From the NCBI RefSeq assembly GCF_902859915.1, contig NZ_CADIKK010000009.1:124001-188000 (forward strand): a stretch of 64,000 nt of DNA, in the 5' to 3' direction. This DNA comes from Paraburkholderia ultramafica. GTDB taxonomy: Bacteria > Pseudomonadota > Gammaproteobacteria > Burkholderiales > Burkholderiaceae. The translations under genes were made by a program, and so were the position numbers. Each line of letters begins with the position of its first letter. Positions within the stretch are counted from its first letter, which is position 1. Below are positions 36,501-45,199 of the stretch, piece by piece. Below the pieces are notes generated by a model. It did not search any database. It saw only the letters and a program-made list of their open reading frames with translations, and was not told where the DNA came from.

Positions 36501-37450
36501 ATACCACGGCCGCCGGCGGCCTTGCCGATTGCGTGGATCGCCTGTTCGTACGACGCGTAGTAGCGTTGCGCGTCGGCTTCGGTGGTGGCCGCTTCGCCGA
36601 GCATGTCGTACGAGTAGCGGAAACCGCGCGCTTCATACTTGCGGCTGTTGGCCAGCGCTTCGGAAATGTTCTCGCCGGTGACGAACTGTTCGCCCATCAG
36701 GCGCATCGCCATATCCACGCCCTTGCGGATCAGCGGCTCGCCGCCCTTGCCGATCAGACGCGTCAGCGCGGACGAAAGACCCGTCTCGCTGTTGGTCGTC
36801 ACCAGCTTGCCGGTGATCATCAAGCCCCAGGTCGCGGCATTGACGAACAGCGACGGCGCCTGGCCGACGTGCGATTTCCAGTCGCCCTTGCTGATCTTGT
36901 CGCGGATCAGCGCGTCGCGGGTCGCGCGATCGGGAATGCGCAGCAGCGCTTCGGCGAGGCACATCAGCGCCACGCCTTCCTGGCTCGACAGCGAGAATTC
37001 GTGGATCAGCCCTTCGACGCCGCCGCCCTTGCTCTTCGTGCGCAGCGTTTCGACCAGCTTGCCGGCCAGCGCCTCTACGTCGCCCGCGAGATTTGCCGGC
37101 AAGCGCGCCTGACCGAGCAGGAACGGCAGGCACTCCGGCTCCGGACGGCGGTAAGCGGCGGTGATCGCCGCACGCAGCACCGACTGCGGTTGCACGTTTT
37201 GCGCGAATTCGAGGAACGGGTGCGACGCACCGTCTTCCTCCTGTTCGACCGCCATGCCATCGGCCAGATCGGCCGAGCCCGTTGCTCCCGACAGTTCAGG
37301 AGGCAGCTGGCCATGCTCGATTTTTTCGAGGTAGGCGAAGATTGCCTGCTTGATCAGCCAGTGCGGAGTGCGTTCGAGGCGGGTGGCGGCATCTTTCAGC
37401 CGGGAACGCAGGAGGTCGTCGACCTTGACGCCAAGGGTGGTGCTAGCCAT
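33521..37450 (-). CDS. putA: Trifunctional PutA: proline dehydrogenase, P5C dehydrogenase and transcriptional repressor
   Basis: A 1309-residue protein, the length of trifunctional PutA, oxidising proline to glutamate at the membrane and repressing put genes when proline is absent. In order: an N-terminal ribbon-helix-helix DNA-binding domain (TTLGVKVDDLLRSRLKDAATRLERTPHWL, residues about 4-45), the proline dehydrogenase barrel (about 210-570, with AEEADRLEISLDLLEA and VRLVKGAYWDTEIKRAQ), and the aldehyde dehydrogenase domain (about 650-1110, catalytic Cys in SAGQRCSALRVLC). A C-terminal extension follows. The start at 37450 places the DNA-binding domain at the very N-terminus and has AAGGAA upstream. 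Its leader contains a terminator-like hairpin. Confidence 0.95.
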   Translation of the reverse strand: MASTTLGVKVDDLLRSRLKDAATRLERTPHWLIKQAIFAYLEKIEHGQLPPELSGATGSADLADGMAVEQEEDGASHPFLEFAQNVQPQSVLRAAITAAYRRPEPECLPFLLGQARLPANLAGDVEALAGKLVETLRTKSKGGGVEGLIHEFSLSSQEGVALMCLAEALLRIPDRATRDALIRDKISKGDWKSHVGQAPSLFVNAATWGLMITGKLVTTNSETGLSSALTRLIGKGGEPLIRKGVDMAMRLMGEQFVTGENISEALANSRKYEARGFRYSYDMLGEAATTEADAQRYYASYEQAIHAIGKAAGGRGIYEGPGISIKLSALHARYSRSQHERTMSELLPRVRSLAILARRYDIGLNIDAEEADRLEISLDLLEALCFDPELAGWNGIGFVVQAYQKRCPFVIEYLIDLARRSRHRIMVRLVKGAYWDTEIKRAQVDGLEGYPVYTRKIYTDVSYLACAKKLLGAPDAVYPQFATHNAHTLSAIYHLAGNNYYPGQYEFQCLHGMGEPLYEEVTGRDKLNRPCRVYAPVGTHETLLAYLVRRLLENGANTSFVNRIADESVAIKDLIADPVDEASKIVPLGAPHAKIPLPRNLYGAERLNSMGLDLSNEHRLASLSSALLASAHHPWRAAPMLEDNQIAVGTARDVRNPADHRDLVGTVVEATPEHVSAALAHAVAAAPIWQATPVDARADCLARAADLLEAQMHTLMGLVVREAGKSLANAVAEIREAIDFLRYYSTQIRDEFSNDTHRPLGPVVCISPWNFPLAIFMGQVAAALAAGNTVLAKPAEQTPLIAAQAVRILREAGVPAGAVQLLPGNGETVGAALVADPRTRAVMFTGSTEVARLINKTLSSRLDPDGKPIPLIAETGGQNAMIVDSSALAEQVVADVLQSSFDSAGQRCSALRVLCLQDDVADRTLEMLTGAMRELAIGNPDRLSIDVGPVIDLDAKRGIDAHVATMREKGRKVEQLTMPEGTAQGTFVPPTLIELDSIDELKREVFGPVLHVVRYRRSQLDKLLEQIRTTGYGLTLGIHTRIDETIAHVISRAHVGNIYVNRNVIGAVVGVQPFGGEGLSGTGPKAGGALYLQRLLATRPAGLPKSLAQALVADVPQTAENSDNPSAALTALRDWLIAERQPQLAARCDGYLSHVPAGATAVLSGPTGERNTYTLGARGTVLCVASTASGARVQLAAALATGNRALFEGAAGEQLVSQLPASLKSHASVKKSADTPFDAVLFEGDSDELLALVKEVAKRAGPIVSVQGVAARALESGEEDYALERLLTERSVSVNTAAAGGNANLMTIG

Positions 37451-37521
37451 GTTTCCTTCTTCGGATACCAGACGAATGCTTGGTGAAAGACTAAAAGTTG
37501 GGCGAATCGTACGCCTCCAAA

Positions 37522-37558
37522 TAAAAAGGTGCAACCATTCTTCGAGCGTGGTTGCACC
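37522..37558 (-). terminator. Intrinsic terminator-like hairpin in the putA leader
   Basis: On the minus strand a perfect 10-bp stem GGTGCAACCA / TGGTTGCACC with an 11-base loop is followed by TTTTTATTT. It lies 80-110 bases upstream of the putA start on the coding strand, with no annotated minus-strand gene before it. It could be a putA attenuator or the 3' end of a small RNA transcribed from about 37,560-37,740. Confidence 0.7.
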
Positions 37559-37759
37559 CCGCTGAGAGCCTTGTGTGACGGGGGTTTCCGGCCAATGGCG
37601 CGACGCACGGCGGCGGTGGTTGCGATCAGTACTTTCCCTGGCGTGAATCTTTTCGCCTTTACCCTTATCAATTGACCCGGCGCGCCGTTATAGAGGCATA
37701 GCGGCACGCGGCCTTACGGCACGCGAAAAAACGATACGGGGTTTGCGAGGACTGGTGAA

Positions 37760-37930
37760 ATGGAAAAGTGGCTGGTGATATTGGGCATCTGGGCAATGTG
37801 CGCGGCCTGCGCAGTGCTGTTTATTCGCGGCGCGACGCGGGGCTCTGAGAAGCGTGCGGCCGCCGAGGAACGCGAACGCGCGGCATCGCGCGCATCGGCT
37901 GGCGATACGCGGACCGCTTTGAACGACTGA
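37760..37930 (+). CDS. Small single-helix membrane protein
   Basis: A 56-residue frame too short for most gene finders. It encodes one hydrophobic segment (WLVILGIWAMCAACAVLFI, residues about 4-22) followed by a highly charged, Arg/Glu-rich tail (TRGSEKRAAAEERERAASRASA). The ATG follows GAGGACTGGTGAA. Small Burkholderiales membrane proteins of this layout are common but without known function. It is divergent from putA. The next 100 bases are non-coding. Confidence 0.6.
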   Translation: MEKWLVILGIWAMCAACAVLFIRGATRGSEKRAAAEERERAASRASAGDTRTALND

Positions 37931-38039
37931 GCAGCTGGCGCGGCTCGGGCTCGCGATTTGGGTAACGCGGCCGTCCTCCATGGGCGTGGTTGCGAGCCTG
38001 CACCACGAGGTTCAACCCGACGCGAGATAAACGCGCGCG

Positions 38040-38288
38040 TCAGCGCGGCGGGATCGGCTCGAATTGCGCGCAGACGTCGCCCGGCGACACGAGCTGGTCA
38101 TGCAGCCGGCACAGCCGGCTATCCGCGACGCTCGCGCCGAATCCAGAGCCGAATACCGCGAGGCCCGGTATGCCGTGCTCCAGCGAATGCCGATCCTCGG
38201 CGCGGTGCCGGCAGCTTGCGCAGCGCGGCGCGCACGCTTCGTCGCGTGCGTCCGCGGTACTGGCGACGCGGCCGGCCGAGTGTGTCAC
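38040..38288 (-). CDS. Small cysteine-rich protein translationally coupled to a YeiH-type gene
   Basis: An 82-residue protein with five Cys in the pattern C-x3-C-x2-C ... C ... C (EACAPRCASCRH, RLCRLHDQ, GDVCAQF), suggesting a zinc- or other metal-binding site. The middle reads LEHGIPGLAVFGSGFGASVADSRLC. The GTG start at 38288 overlaps the stop codon of the upstream YeiH-type gene by four bases (GTGA), a classic translational-coupling junction. Similar short Cys proteins are known in Burkholderiales, but no function is established to my knowledge. Co-translation suggests a link with the exporter. Confidence 0.65.
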   Translation of the reverse strand: MTHSAGRVASTADARDEACAPRCASCRHRAEDRHSLEHGIPGLAVFGSGFGASVADSRLCRLHDQLVSPGDVCAQFEPIPPR

Positions 38289-39706
38289 GAACCCTGCCCC
38301 AGACTATTCCAGTACGCCGCAAACACGTGCGCGGACAGCACGTAGCCAATCGCGATATTGACCACCACACCCGCCGTAAACGCGAGGAACGGTTTCAGGC
38401 CCGTCGCCGTGAGCGAACGCAAGCGCGTAGTCAGGCCGATGCTGAGGAAACAGAACGTGAACGCCCACGTGCGCAGCACGGTGATCGGCGCGACGAATGC
38501 GGGCGTGACGACCTTGCGGTAATCGGCCAGCGAATAATGGCTGGCGATCCACGTCACCAACGCGGACGCGATGACGAAACCGATCACGAATTTCGGAAAA
38601 CGCGCCCAGATCTCGCCGGCATTCGGCTTCGCTTGCACGCCGCTATCCTGCGACTCCCAGCGCGTCGTCGCGACGATCGCCAGCACGAACGCCCAGATGC
38701 CGATCCAGATATCGCGGCCGACCACTTTCATCAACGTGAACGCCTGCAACGACGCCTCCGGCGCGCCGGCGATCGCGCCGCCCGCGTGCTTCGCGAAGTC
38801 GCCATAGGCTTGCGCGGCGGCGATGCCGGCGGCGTCGGCGAATTCGGAGGTGCCGATCCACGCGCCCGCGACCGCCGTCGAGAGTCCCAGCGAACGCGAC
38901 GCGAACGGCAACACGAAGATCATCACGATCGCCCACAGCACCACCAGCGTAATCGCCACCGAAGCCTGTTCGCGCTTGGCCCGCACCGCGCCGGCAATCG
39001 CGATCGCCGCCGACACGCCGCACACCGCGCCGCCGACGCCGAGCACGGCGGCAAAGCGCCGGTCGAGTCCGAACGCCTTGGCAGCGAAGAAGATCACGAA
39101 GAACGTCACGAGCGAGACGATGGTCGCCTGCGCGACCGCCACCGGCCCCGCCCACACCAGCAACGTGAACGGCAGCGTCGCGCCGAGCAGCACGATGCCG
39201 ACCTTGATATAAAACTCGACCCGCAAGCCCGCCGCAAACCACTCGGGCAAAGTGAACAGGTTCGAAATCAGCAGTCCGAGCGCCAGCGCCACCAGCGGCG
39301 GTTCCAGGTTGTACTTCGACGCATTGACCCACGCGCCCAGCGTGAAGATCAGCGCCGATGCGACGAACAGAATCAGGAACGAGGCAAGGAAAGCGCCGAC
39401 CCGCTGCTTCAGCAGCGCGAGGCTCACGCCGAACAGCAGCGCGAACACGATGAATAACGCCACGTAGTTCGGCAGATGCCTGCCGAGGTCCTGCGCCGTC
39501 TGGCCAACGCTCGACCATTTGGCCGGCGCTACCGCCAGCCACTTGATGCTGCTGCCCGACGCGAACAGCGCCCAGGCGATCACGATCACCAGCAGGCCGA
39601 CCCACACAGCCAGCCAGTCTTCAGTCAGCAGGAGTCCGCCGCCATGCGCGCCCTGCCGCCTGGTCGGCGTCGCGCCGGTCGGCAGGGTGTGGTTGGTGTC
39701 GCTCAT
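38285..39706 (-). CDS. YeiH/UPF0324-family membrane protein, putative sulfate exporter
   Basis: A 473-residue inner-membrane protein with about twelve helices of the conserved hypothetical 698 (YeiH) family. Landmarks include LVALALGLLISNLFTLP, KVGIVLLGATLPFTLLVWAG and VLGVGGAVCGVSAAIAIAGAV. Members are annotated as putative sulfate exporters, but the substrate is not firmly shown. The C-terminus is AYWNSLGQGS. The start at 39706 is preferred to 39805, which adds an unrelated N-terminus. Its stop overlaps the GTG start of the downstream small Cys-rich gene. Confidence 0.88.
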   Translation of the reverse strand: MSDTNHTLPTGATPTRRQGAHGGGLLLTEDWLAVWVGLLVIVIAWALFASGSSIKWLAVAPAKWSSVGQTAQDLGRHLPNYVALFIVFALLFGVSLALLKQRVGAFLASFLILFVASALIFTLGAWVNASKYNLEPPLVALALGLLISNLFTLPEWFAAGLRVEFYIKVGIVLLGATLPFTLLVWAGPVAVAQATIVSLVTFFVIFFAAKAFGLDRRFAAVLGVGGAVCGVSAAIAIAGAVRAKREQASVAITLVVLWAIVMIFVLPFASRSLGLSTAVAGAWIGTSEFADAAGIAAAQAYGDFAKHAGGAIAGAPEASLQAFTLMKVVGRDIWIGIWAFVLAIVATTRWESQDSGVQAKPNAGEIWARFPKFVIGFVIASALVTWIASHYSLADYRKVVTPAFVAPITVLRTWAFTFCFLSIGLTTRLRSLTATGLKPFLAFTAGVVVNIAIGYVLSAHVFAAYWNSLGQGS

Positions 39707-39875
39707 CGCAATACCCCGAGGAAGTTGAGGTGAGTCGGCGCGGGAATAGTGGACTTTTGCCTGTACGTGCGCCGATTCGGCGAATATAGGTGAGCGACGT
39801 CGCAAAACGAAACGACCATTCGCTCTATGAATATGACCTAAAGAAGTAATGCCGCCCGCTTGCTGGCAACAGGCA

Positions 39876-42122
39876 TCAGATGTCGAGCGGATCGACTTCG
39901 AGATTCCAGCGCAGCACGCCTTTCAGGCCGCGCAACAGCGGTTGCCACGCACGCAACGTCGCCTGCAACGCGGCGCGCGACGCGCTTTCGATCAGCAACT
40001 GCGCGCGATGCGCGTGCATCACCTTGACAATGGTCAGCGGCACGGCGTCGTAGACGGTCACGCGCTCGGCGGCCGGGATGCCGGTCAGTTCCGCGGCGGC
40101 CTGCTGCAGGAAGGCGAGCGCGGCCTCCAGCGTGCGGCCCTCGGCGCGCAGCAACGCCTGATAGACGAACGGCGGCAGGTGCGCGTCGCGCCGCTCGGCC
40201 AGCGTGGAATTGGCGAAGCCGACATAGTCCTGGCGACCCAGCGCGTGATACAGCGCGTGGCGCGGATAACGCGTTTGCACCAGCACTTCGCCGGGCAAAC
40301 CGGCGCGGCCCGCCCGGCCGCTCACCTGCATCAGTTGCGCGAAGAGGCGCTCGCTCGCGCGGAAGTCGTGGGAAAACAGCGCGGTGTCGGCGTTCAGCAC
40401 GCCAACCAGCGACACGCGCTGGAAGTCGTGGCCCTTCGCGATCATCTGGGTGCCGACAAGAATGTCGACCTCGCCCGCGTGGACATCGGAGAACAGCGCC
40501 TGCGCGCTGCCCTTGCGGCGCGTGCTGTCGGCATCGATACGCAGCACGCGGGCGCCGGGCACCGCGCTCGCCAGTGATTCTTCGACGCGCTGCGTGCCGC
40601 GCCCCATCGGCGCGATATCGACGTTGCCGCACTCCGGACACGAGCGCGGGATGCGTGACTCCCAGCCGCAGTGGTGGCAGCGCAGCGCGCGCTCCGGCTT
40701 GTGCAGGACCACATAGGCGCTGCAGCGCGGACAACCGGCGACCCAGCCGCACGCATCGCAGGCGAGCTGCGGCGCGTAACCGCGGCGATTCAGGAACACG
40801 AGGCTCTGCTCGCCGCGCTCGAGCCGCGCCTTGAGCGCGGCAATCAACGGTCCCGACAAACCTTCAACCGAAGCCCGCCCGCGCCGGCGCTCTTCTTCCA
40901 GATCGATCAGCTTCACGGTCGGCAACACCGCGTCGGCCACCGCCCGGCGCGACAAGGTGAGGCGCCTGTAGCGCCGCTGGTCGGCCTGCCACCAGCTTTC
41001 CAGCGACGGCGTCGCCGAGCCGAGCACGACCGGCAAACCCAGTTGCTTGGCGCGATAGATCGCCAGATCGCGCGCCGAATAGCGCAAACCTTCCTGCTGC
41101 TTGTAGGCCGGATCGTGCTCCTCGTCGACGACGATGATCGCGAGCCTGGGCAACGACGCCAGCACCGCCAGCCGCGTGCCGAGCACGATGCGGGCGCGGC
41201 CGGCGTGCGCGGCGAACCAGTTGCGGGCGCGTTCGCCTTCCGCGAGGCCGCTGTGCAACGTGACGATCGACGTGCCGTCCAGCGCGGCGAAGCGCGCACG
41301 GAAAGCCGCCTCGAATTGCGGCGTCAGATTGATTTCCGGCACGAGGACGAGCGCCTGCGCACCGGGCTTCGCGGCCAGAATCTCGGCGAGCGCGCGTAGA
41401 TACACCTCGGTTTTGCCGCTGCCCGTCACGCCGTGCAGCAGGAACGGCGCAAAACCGTCCGCGTCGCGGATCGCTTCGACGGCGGCTGCCTGCTCGTCGG
41501 TGAGCGTGGGTAGCAAGGGCGCGGGTGCGTCTGGCGGCGCGGGGGCCGCCAGCACCGCAGCGGCTTCGATGATGTCGAGCGCCACCCAACCTTGCGCCTG
41601 CCATGCGTCGAGGCTTGCGAGTGCTTTGGGGTGGAGCGCGCGAGCATCGGCGGCAAGCAGGAAATCGGTCGCGGCCAACGCCTGCGCCAGCTTTCTCAAC
41701 GCGCTCGCGCGGGCTGGCAACGCGTCGGGCAATGCTGCGCGGCCCCCGGGCGTGAGGCTGTAGCGCTCTTCCGGTGCGAACAGGCGCGACCAGCGCGAAG
41801 CGTCGCGCAAGGCTTGCGGCAGCGCGGGCAGCGCCACTTCGCCGAGACCCCGTTGATAGTAATCCGCGGCGAAGGCGGTCAGCTTCAGCCATTCCTCCGA
41901 CACCGGCGGGCAGGCGGTGCAAACGCCGCTCACCGACCGAAGTCGGTCAGCAGGCACGTCACTGTGAGTGGTCACTTCGCAGACGAGCCCCACCACGTGC
42001 CGCTTGCCGAACGGCACGCTGACCAGCACGCCTGGCGCGGCGGGCTCAGGCGTGTCGCAACGGTAGTCGAACAGGGTCGGCAGCGGATGATCCAGCGCGA
42101 CGCGGACGAAGACTTCGCTCAC
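39876..42122 (-). CDS. priA: Primosomal protein N' (replication restart helicase PriA)
   Basis: A 748-residue SF2 3'-5' helicase that recognises stalled forks and reloads DnaB. The N-terminal DNA-binding domain begins SEVFVRVALDHPLPTLFDY. Walker A is VTGSGKTEVYLRAL, the DEEH box is IIVVDEEHDPAYKQQEGLRYSARDL, and a double zinc-binding Cys cluster (CDACGWVAGCPRCSAY, then LRCHHCGWE, CPECG) lies between the helicase lobes. The start is a GTG at 42122, giving the usual N-terminus. Its upstream region contains two DnaA-box-like sequences. Confidence 0.95.
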   Translation of the reverse strand: MSEVFVRVALDHPLPTLFDYRCDTPEPAAPGVLVSVPFGKRHVVGLVCEVTTHSDVPADRLRSVSGVCTACPPVSEEWLKLTAFAADYYQRGLGEVALPALPQALRDASRWSRLFAPEERYSLTPGGRAALPDALPARASALRKLAQALAATDFLLAADARALHPKALASLDAWQAQGWVALDIIEAAAVLAAPAPPDAPAPLLPTLTDEQAAAVEAIRDADGFAPFLLHGVTGSGKTEVYLRALAEILAAKPGAQALVLVPEINLTPQFEAAFRARFAALDGTSIVTLHSGLAEGERARNWFAAHAGRARIVLGTRLAVLASLPRLAIIVVDEEHDPAYKQQEGLRYSARDLAIYRAKQLGLPVVLGSATPSLESWWQADQRRYRRLTLSRRAVADAVLPTVKLIDLEEERRRGRASVEGLSGPLIAALKARLERGEQSLVFLNRRGYAPQLACDACGWVAGCPRCSAYVVLHKPERALRCHHCGWESRIPRSCPECGNVDIAPMGRGTQRVEESLASAVPGARVLRIDADSTRRKGSAQALFSDVHAGEVDILVGTQMIAKGHDFQRVSLVGVLNADTALFSHDFRASERLFAQLMQVSGRAGRAGLPGEVLVQTRYPRHALYHALGRQDYVGFANSTLAERRDAHLPPFVYQALLRAEGRTLEAALAFLQQAAAELTGIPAAERVTVYDAVPLTIVKVMHAHRAQLLIESASRAALQATLRAWQPLLRGLKGVLRWNLEVDPLDI

Positions 42123-42586
42123 GCGACAGCGGGGAGTGGGAGAACTGGCGCGACATGAGCCCACATCGTGGCGCGCATCGAGTAGGCAGTGAACCGCTCG
42201 AAGTTAAAGTAAAACTTCAATTTCAGCGCTAAGTTTTGGATTCGACTGAACAATTGCATTCGGTCCGCTGGCCTGTGGATAACTTTGTTGAGAACTTCGT
42301 CCGGAAGGGCTGCGAACCGCGCCGCTGCTGCCTTCTGTGGGATTCCGCACATTTTGTTGTGAACCCGTCAAACCCTTGCCAGACAAGGCTTGGATCAAAT
42401 GCGCCCGCACTGTGCAAGGGCCAGGGTGCGACGAACGCTTCTACCGCGCCGCAGCGTGACGAATGTGCATAAGTCAAGTCTTGACAATCACAAGACCGCC
42501 ATCTGACGGCCCGTGGACTGCAATTTCCCCCTTAGGCCGAGAGCCCACTTCGTTGCGTCGCAGCAAAAATGGTAACGATTACGGCT
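42123..42586. other. Non-coding region between hemE and priA with two DnaA-box-like 9-mers
   Basis: These 464 bases hold no convincing gene. They are less GC-rich than the neighbours. A perfect DnaA box (TGTGGATAA, the reverse of TTATCCACA) lies at 42274-42282 and a TTATNCACA-type box (TGTGCATAA) at 42464-42472, in the same orientation. These could regulate priA or titrate DnaA. There is no AT-rich unwinding element or cluster of boxes that would indicate an origin. Confidence 0.45.
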
Positions 42587-43687
42587 TCACGCCGGTGCAT
42601 GAGCGCCGCTGCGAATCGCGCGGCTATGTCGATGCACTTCGTCGACGAGTTCGGCGACGTTTTCCGGCGGCGTGAATTGCGAAATGCCGTGCCCGAGATT
42701 GAACACGTGTCCCGGATGATTGCCGAAGCTGTCGAGCACCGCGCGCGCTTCCATGCGAATCGACGCCGGCGGCGCAAACAGCACCGACGGATCGATATTG
42801 CCTTGCAGCGCGACCTTGCCGCCCACGCGCTCGCGGGCCTTGCTCAGGTTCACGGTCCAGTCGAGGCCGACCGCATCCACGCCGATGTCGGCGATTTCGT
42901 CGAGCCACAGACCGCCGCCCTTCGTGAACGTGATCACCGGCACTTTCTCGCCGTCGTGATCGCGCTTCAACTGGCTCACCACCTGCTGAATGTAGTGCAG
43001 CGAAAAGCGTTGATAGACGCCGTCCGCCAGCGCCCCACCCCATGTGTCGAAAATCATCACGGCTTGCGCGCCGGCTTCGATCTGCGCGTTCAGGTAGGCC
43101 GCAACCGAGCGTGCATTGACGTCGAGGATGCGGTGCATCAGATCCGGACGCGCATAGAGCATCGACTTGACGGTGCGGAAGTCCGCCGAGCCGCCGCCTT
43201 CGACCATGTAGCACGCCAAGGTCCACGGGCTGCCCGAAAAGCCGATCAGCGGCACGCGTTGACGGCCTTGCGCATCCGTGAGCGCGGTGCGAATTTCGCG
43301 CACCGCGTCGGTCACGTAGCGCAGCGTGGCGTCGATGTCCGGCACCGCAAGGCGCGCGACGTCGTCTTCCGTGCGCACCGGGCGGCAGAATTTCGGCCCC
43401 TCTCCGGTGACGAATTCGAGCCCGAGGCCCATCGCGTCGGGCACGGTCAGGATGTCGGAGAACAGGATCGCGGCGTCGAGCGGATAGCGCTCGAGCGGCT
43501 GCAGCGTGACCTCAGCCGCGAACGCCGGGTTCTGGGCGAGGCCGAGGAAACTGCCCGCGCGCCCCCGCGTGGCGTTGTATTCCGGCAGGTAGCGGCCAGC
43601 CTGCCGCATCAGCCAGATCGGCGTGTAGTCAGTCGGCTGGCGCAGCAGGGCGCGCAGGAAAGTGTCGTTCAGGAGTTTATGGGCCAC
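42587..43687 (-). CDS. hemE: Uroporphyrinogen decarboxylase
   Basis: A 366-residue haem-pathway enzyme decarboxylating uroporphyrinogen III to coproporphyrinogen III. Family motifs are clear: [17 protein letters not shown], then [20 protein letters not shown] with the catalytic Asp, then [31 protein letters not shown] and [15 protein letters not shown] choose the GTG at 43687 because homologues begin [21 protein letters not shown]; a TTG seven codons upstream (43708) is the alternative. It is alone on the minus strand, with pheC-like gene divergent. Confidence 0.95.
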   Translation of the reverse strand: MAHKLLNDTFLRALLRQPTDYTPIWLMRQAGRYLPEYNATRGRAGSFLGLAQNPAFAAEVTLQPLERYPLDAAILFSDILTVPDAMGLGLEFVTGEGPKFCRPVRTEDDVARLAVPDIDATLRYVTDAVREIRTALTDAQGRQRVPLIGFSGSPWTLACYMVEGGGSADFRTVKSMLYARPDLMHRILDVNARSVAAYLNAQIEAGAQAVMIFDTWGGALADGVYQRFSLHYIQQVVSQLKRDHDGEKVPVITFTKGGGLWLDEIADIGVDAVGLDWTVNLSKARERVGGKVALQGNIDPSVLFAPPASIRMEARAVLDSFGNHPGHVFNLGHGISQFTPPENVAELVDEVHRHSRAIRSGAHAPA

Positions 43688-43908
43688 GTTGCGTACGACT
43701 GAGGGCAAAGGGGCATTTTACCGGACCCAGCTCACCCCATCGCGCCCGATGCGGTCAATAACTGTTACGCGAACCGCTTGCCGACGGTTTTTCAGCTGCC
43801 GGCTGCGGCGCGGCGACCCGGCTGAATGGCCGATGTTCAAGCTGGCTCTGGCGGGCTACTATCGGACGGTCTTACCAGACAATTACATACAAACAACAAG
43901 GAGACTCG

Positions 43909-44712
43909 ATGAACAAGGCAGCACTCGCAATCCTCGGCACGCTCGCCGGTGTCTTGATGCACGCAGGCGTGGCCGGGGCGCAGACCACCGCCGCCGCGCC
44001 TTCCCGGCTCGACGACATTCTCAGCCGCGGCACGCTGCGCGCCTGCACGACCGGCGACTACAAACCGTATTCGTTCTACAAGGGCGACGGCCAGCCGGAC
44101 GGCCAGTTCGAAGGCATCGATATCGACATGACGGAGTCGCTCGCCAAATCGCTTGGCGTGAAGGCTGAGTTCGTCAAGACGTCGTGGCCGAACCTGATGA
44201 ACGACTTCGTCGCGAAATGCGATATCGGCATGGGCGGGGTGTCGCCGACGCTCGAGCGGCAAAAGCGCGCGTTCTTCACGCAGGCTTATATGATCGACGG
44301 CAAAACGCCGATCGTTCGATGCGACGACGTCAGCAAATATCAAACCGTCGCGCAGATCGACCAACCTGCGACGCGGGTGATCGTCAATCCGGGCGGCACC
44401 AACGAGCGGTTCGCGAAGCAGTACTTCCCGCATGCAGCCCTGACTGTGTATCCGGACAACGTGACGATCTTCAAACAGATCCTCACCGGGAAGGCGGACG
44501 TGATGGTGACGGACGCGTCGGAAACCTTGTTGCAGCAGAAGCTGAATCCGGGTCTTTGCTCCGTGCATCCGGACAAGCCGTTCCAGTATGGCGAGAAGGC
44601 CTGGCTGCTGCCGCGCGGCGATGTGGCGTTCCAGCAGTATGTCGACCAGTGGTTGCACCTTGCGCGTGCAACCGGGGAATATCAGGCCATCTCGGATAAA
44701 TGGCTGAAATAA
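43909..44712 (+). CDS. Periplasmic cyclohexadienyl (arogenate/prephenate) dehydratase-like protein
   Basis: A 267-residue exported protein of the type II periplasmic-binding fold. A signal peptide (residues about 1-25, ending VAGAQ) precedes RLDDILSRGTLRACTTGDYKP, FEGIDIDMTESLAKSLGV, TSWPNLMNDF and the signature VIVNPGGTNERFAKQYFP...PDNVTIFKQILTGKADVMVTDA. These features match PheC cyclohexadienyl dehydratases, which make phenylalanine from arogenate or phenylpyruvate from prephenate in the periplasm, rather than plain amino acid binding proteins. Transport binding function cannot be excluded. AAGGAG precedes the ATG; no transporter genes are adjacent. Confidence 0.75.
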   Translation: MNKAALAILGTLAGVLMHAGVAGAQTTAAAPSRLDDILSRGTLRACTTGDYKPYSFYKGDGQPDGQFEGIDIDMTESLAKSLGVKAEFVKTSWPNLMNDFVAKCDIGMGGVSPTLERQKRAFFTQAYMIDGKTPIVRCDDVSKYQTVAQIDQPATRVIVNPGGTNERFAKQYFPHAALTVYPDNVTIFKQILTGKADVMVTDASETLLQQKLNPGLCSVHPDKPFQYGEKAWLLPRGDVAFQQYVDQWLHLARATGEYQAISDKWLK

Positions 44713-45199
44713 GGCTACCGCGCCCGGCCGCCTGTGCAGGTTTTATCGGCAAACGCAGGCGGCCCGCAAATGCCAATAGGTTCTCATCGCAGCCGCAATC
44801 ATGTAACCGGGCCCCCTGGTTTTAGGCAACGGCTAAACACTACCGCAGAATTTAGACGTCGCGAATCGGCCCCATTTGCTCGCCATTCACATCGGCAGTA
44901 AGTTTGCAAAGCAGCACGCCAACCGCGCTTCGGGAAACGAAATCAGTTGCGTCGGAAAAACTCCTGTAACACCGGGATTTCTCCCTCGGAACGGTGCGCT
45001 TGCAACTATTTCATGCGGAATCGACTGAACGGATAAGCCGCGCTATGCGTCACGAATAGCATCAATCATGCGTATGAAATTGCGAGCCAGTCATAGGTAA
45101 AAATTACGTCTAAAACATTAAGAATTGGCAATAAATCCCGCAGCGCCTTATCTGGCGGGCGTTACAACCTGAAACACTTTGTTACCGCGCTAGTAGGTT

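Noticed and set aside
35831..37486. A 551-residue plus-strand frame opposite putA
   Set aside because: Antisense shadow; low-complexity Arg/Gln-rich translation without family similarity.
37958..39457. A 499-residue plus-strand frame opposite the YeiH-type gene
   Set aside because: The translation is Arg/His/Glu-rich shadow sequence; the minus strand encodes a clean multi-helix membrane protein.
42123..42586. Possible replication origin between priA and hemE
   Set aside because: Only two DnaA-like boxes, no AT-rich unwinding region and no dnaA/dnaN/rpmH context, so I describe only the boxes.
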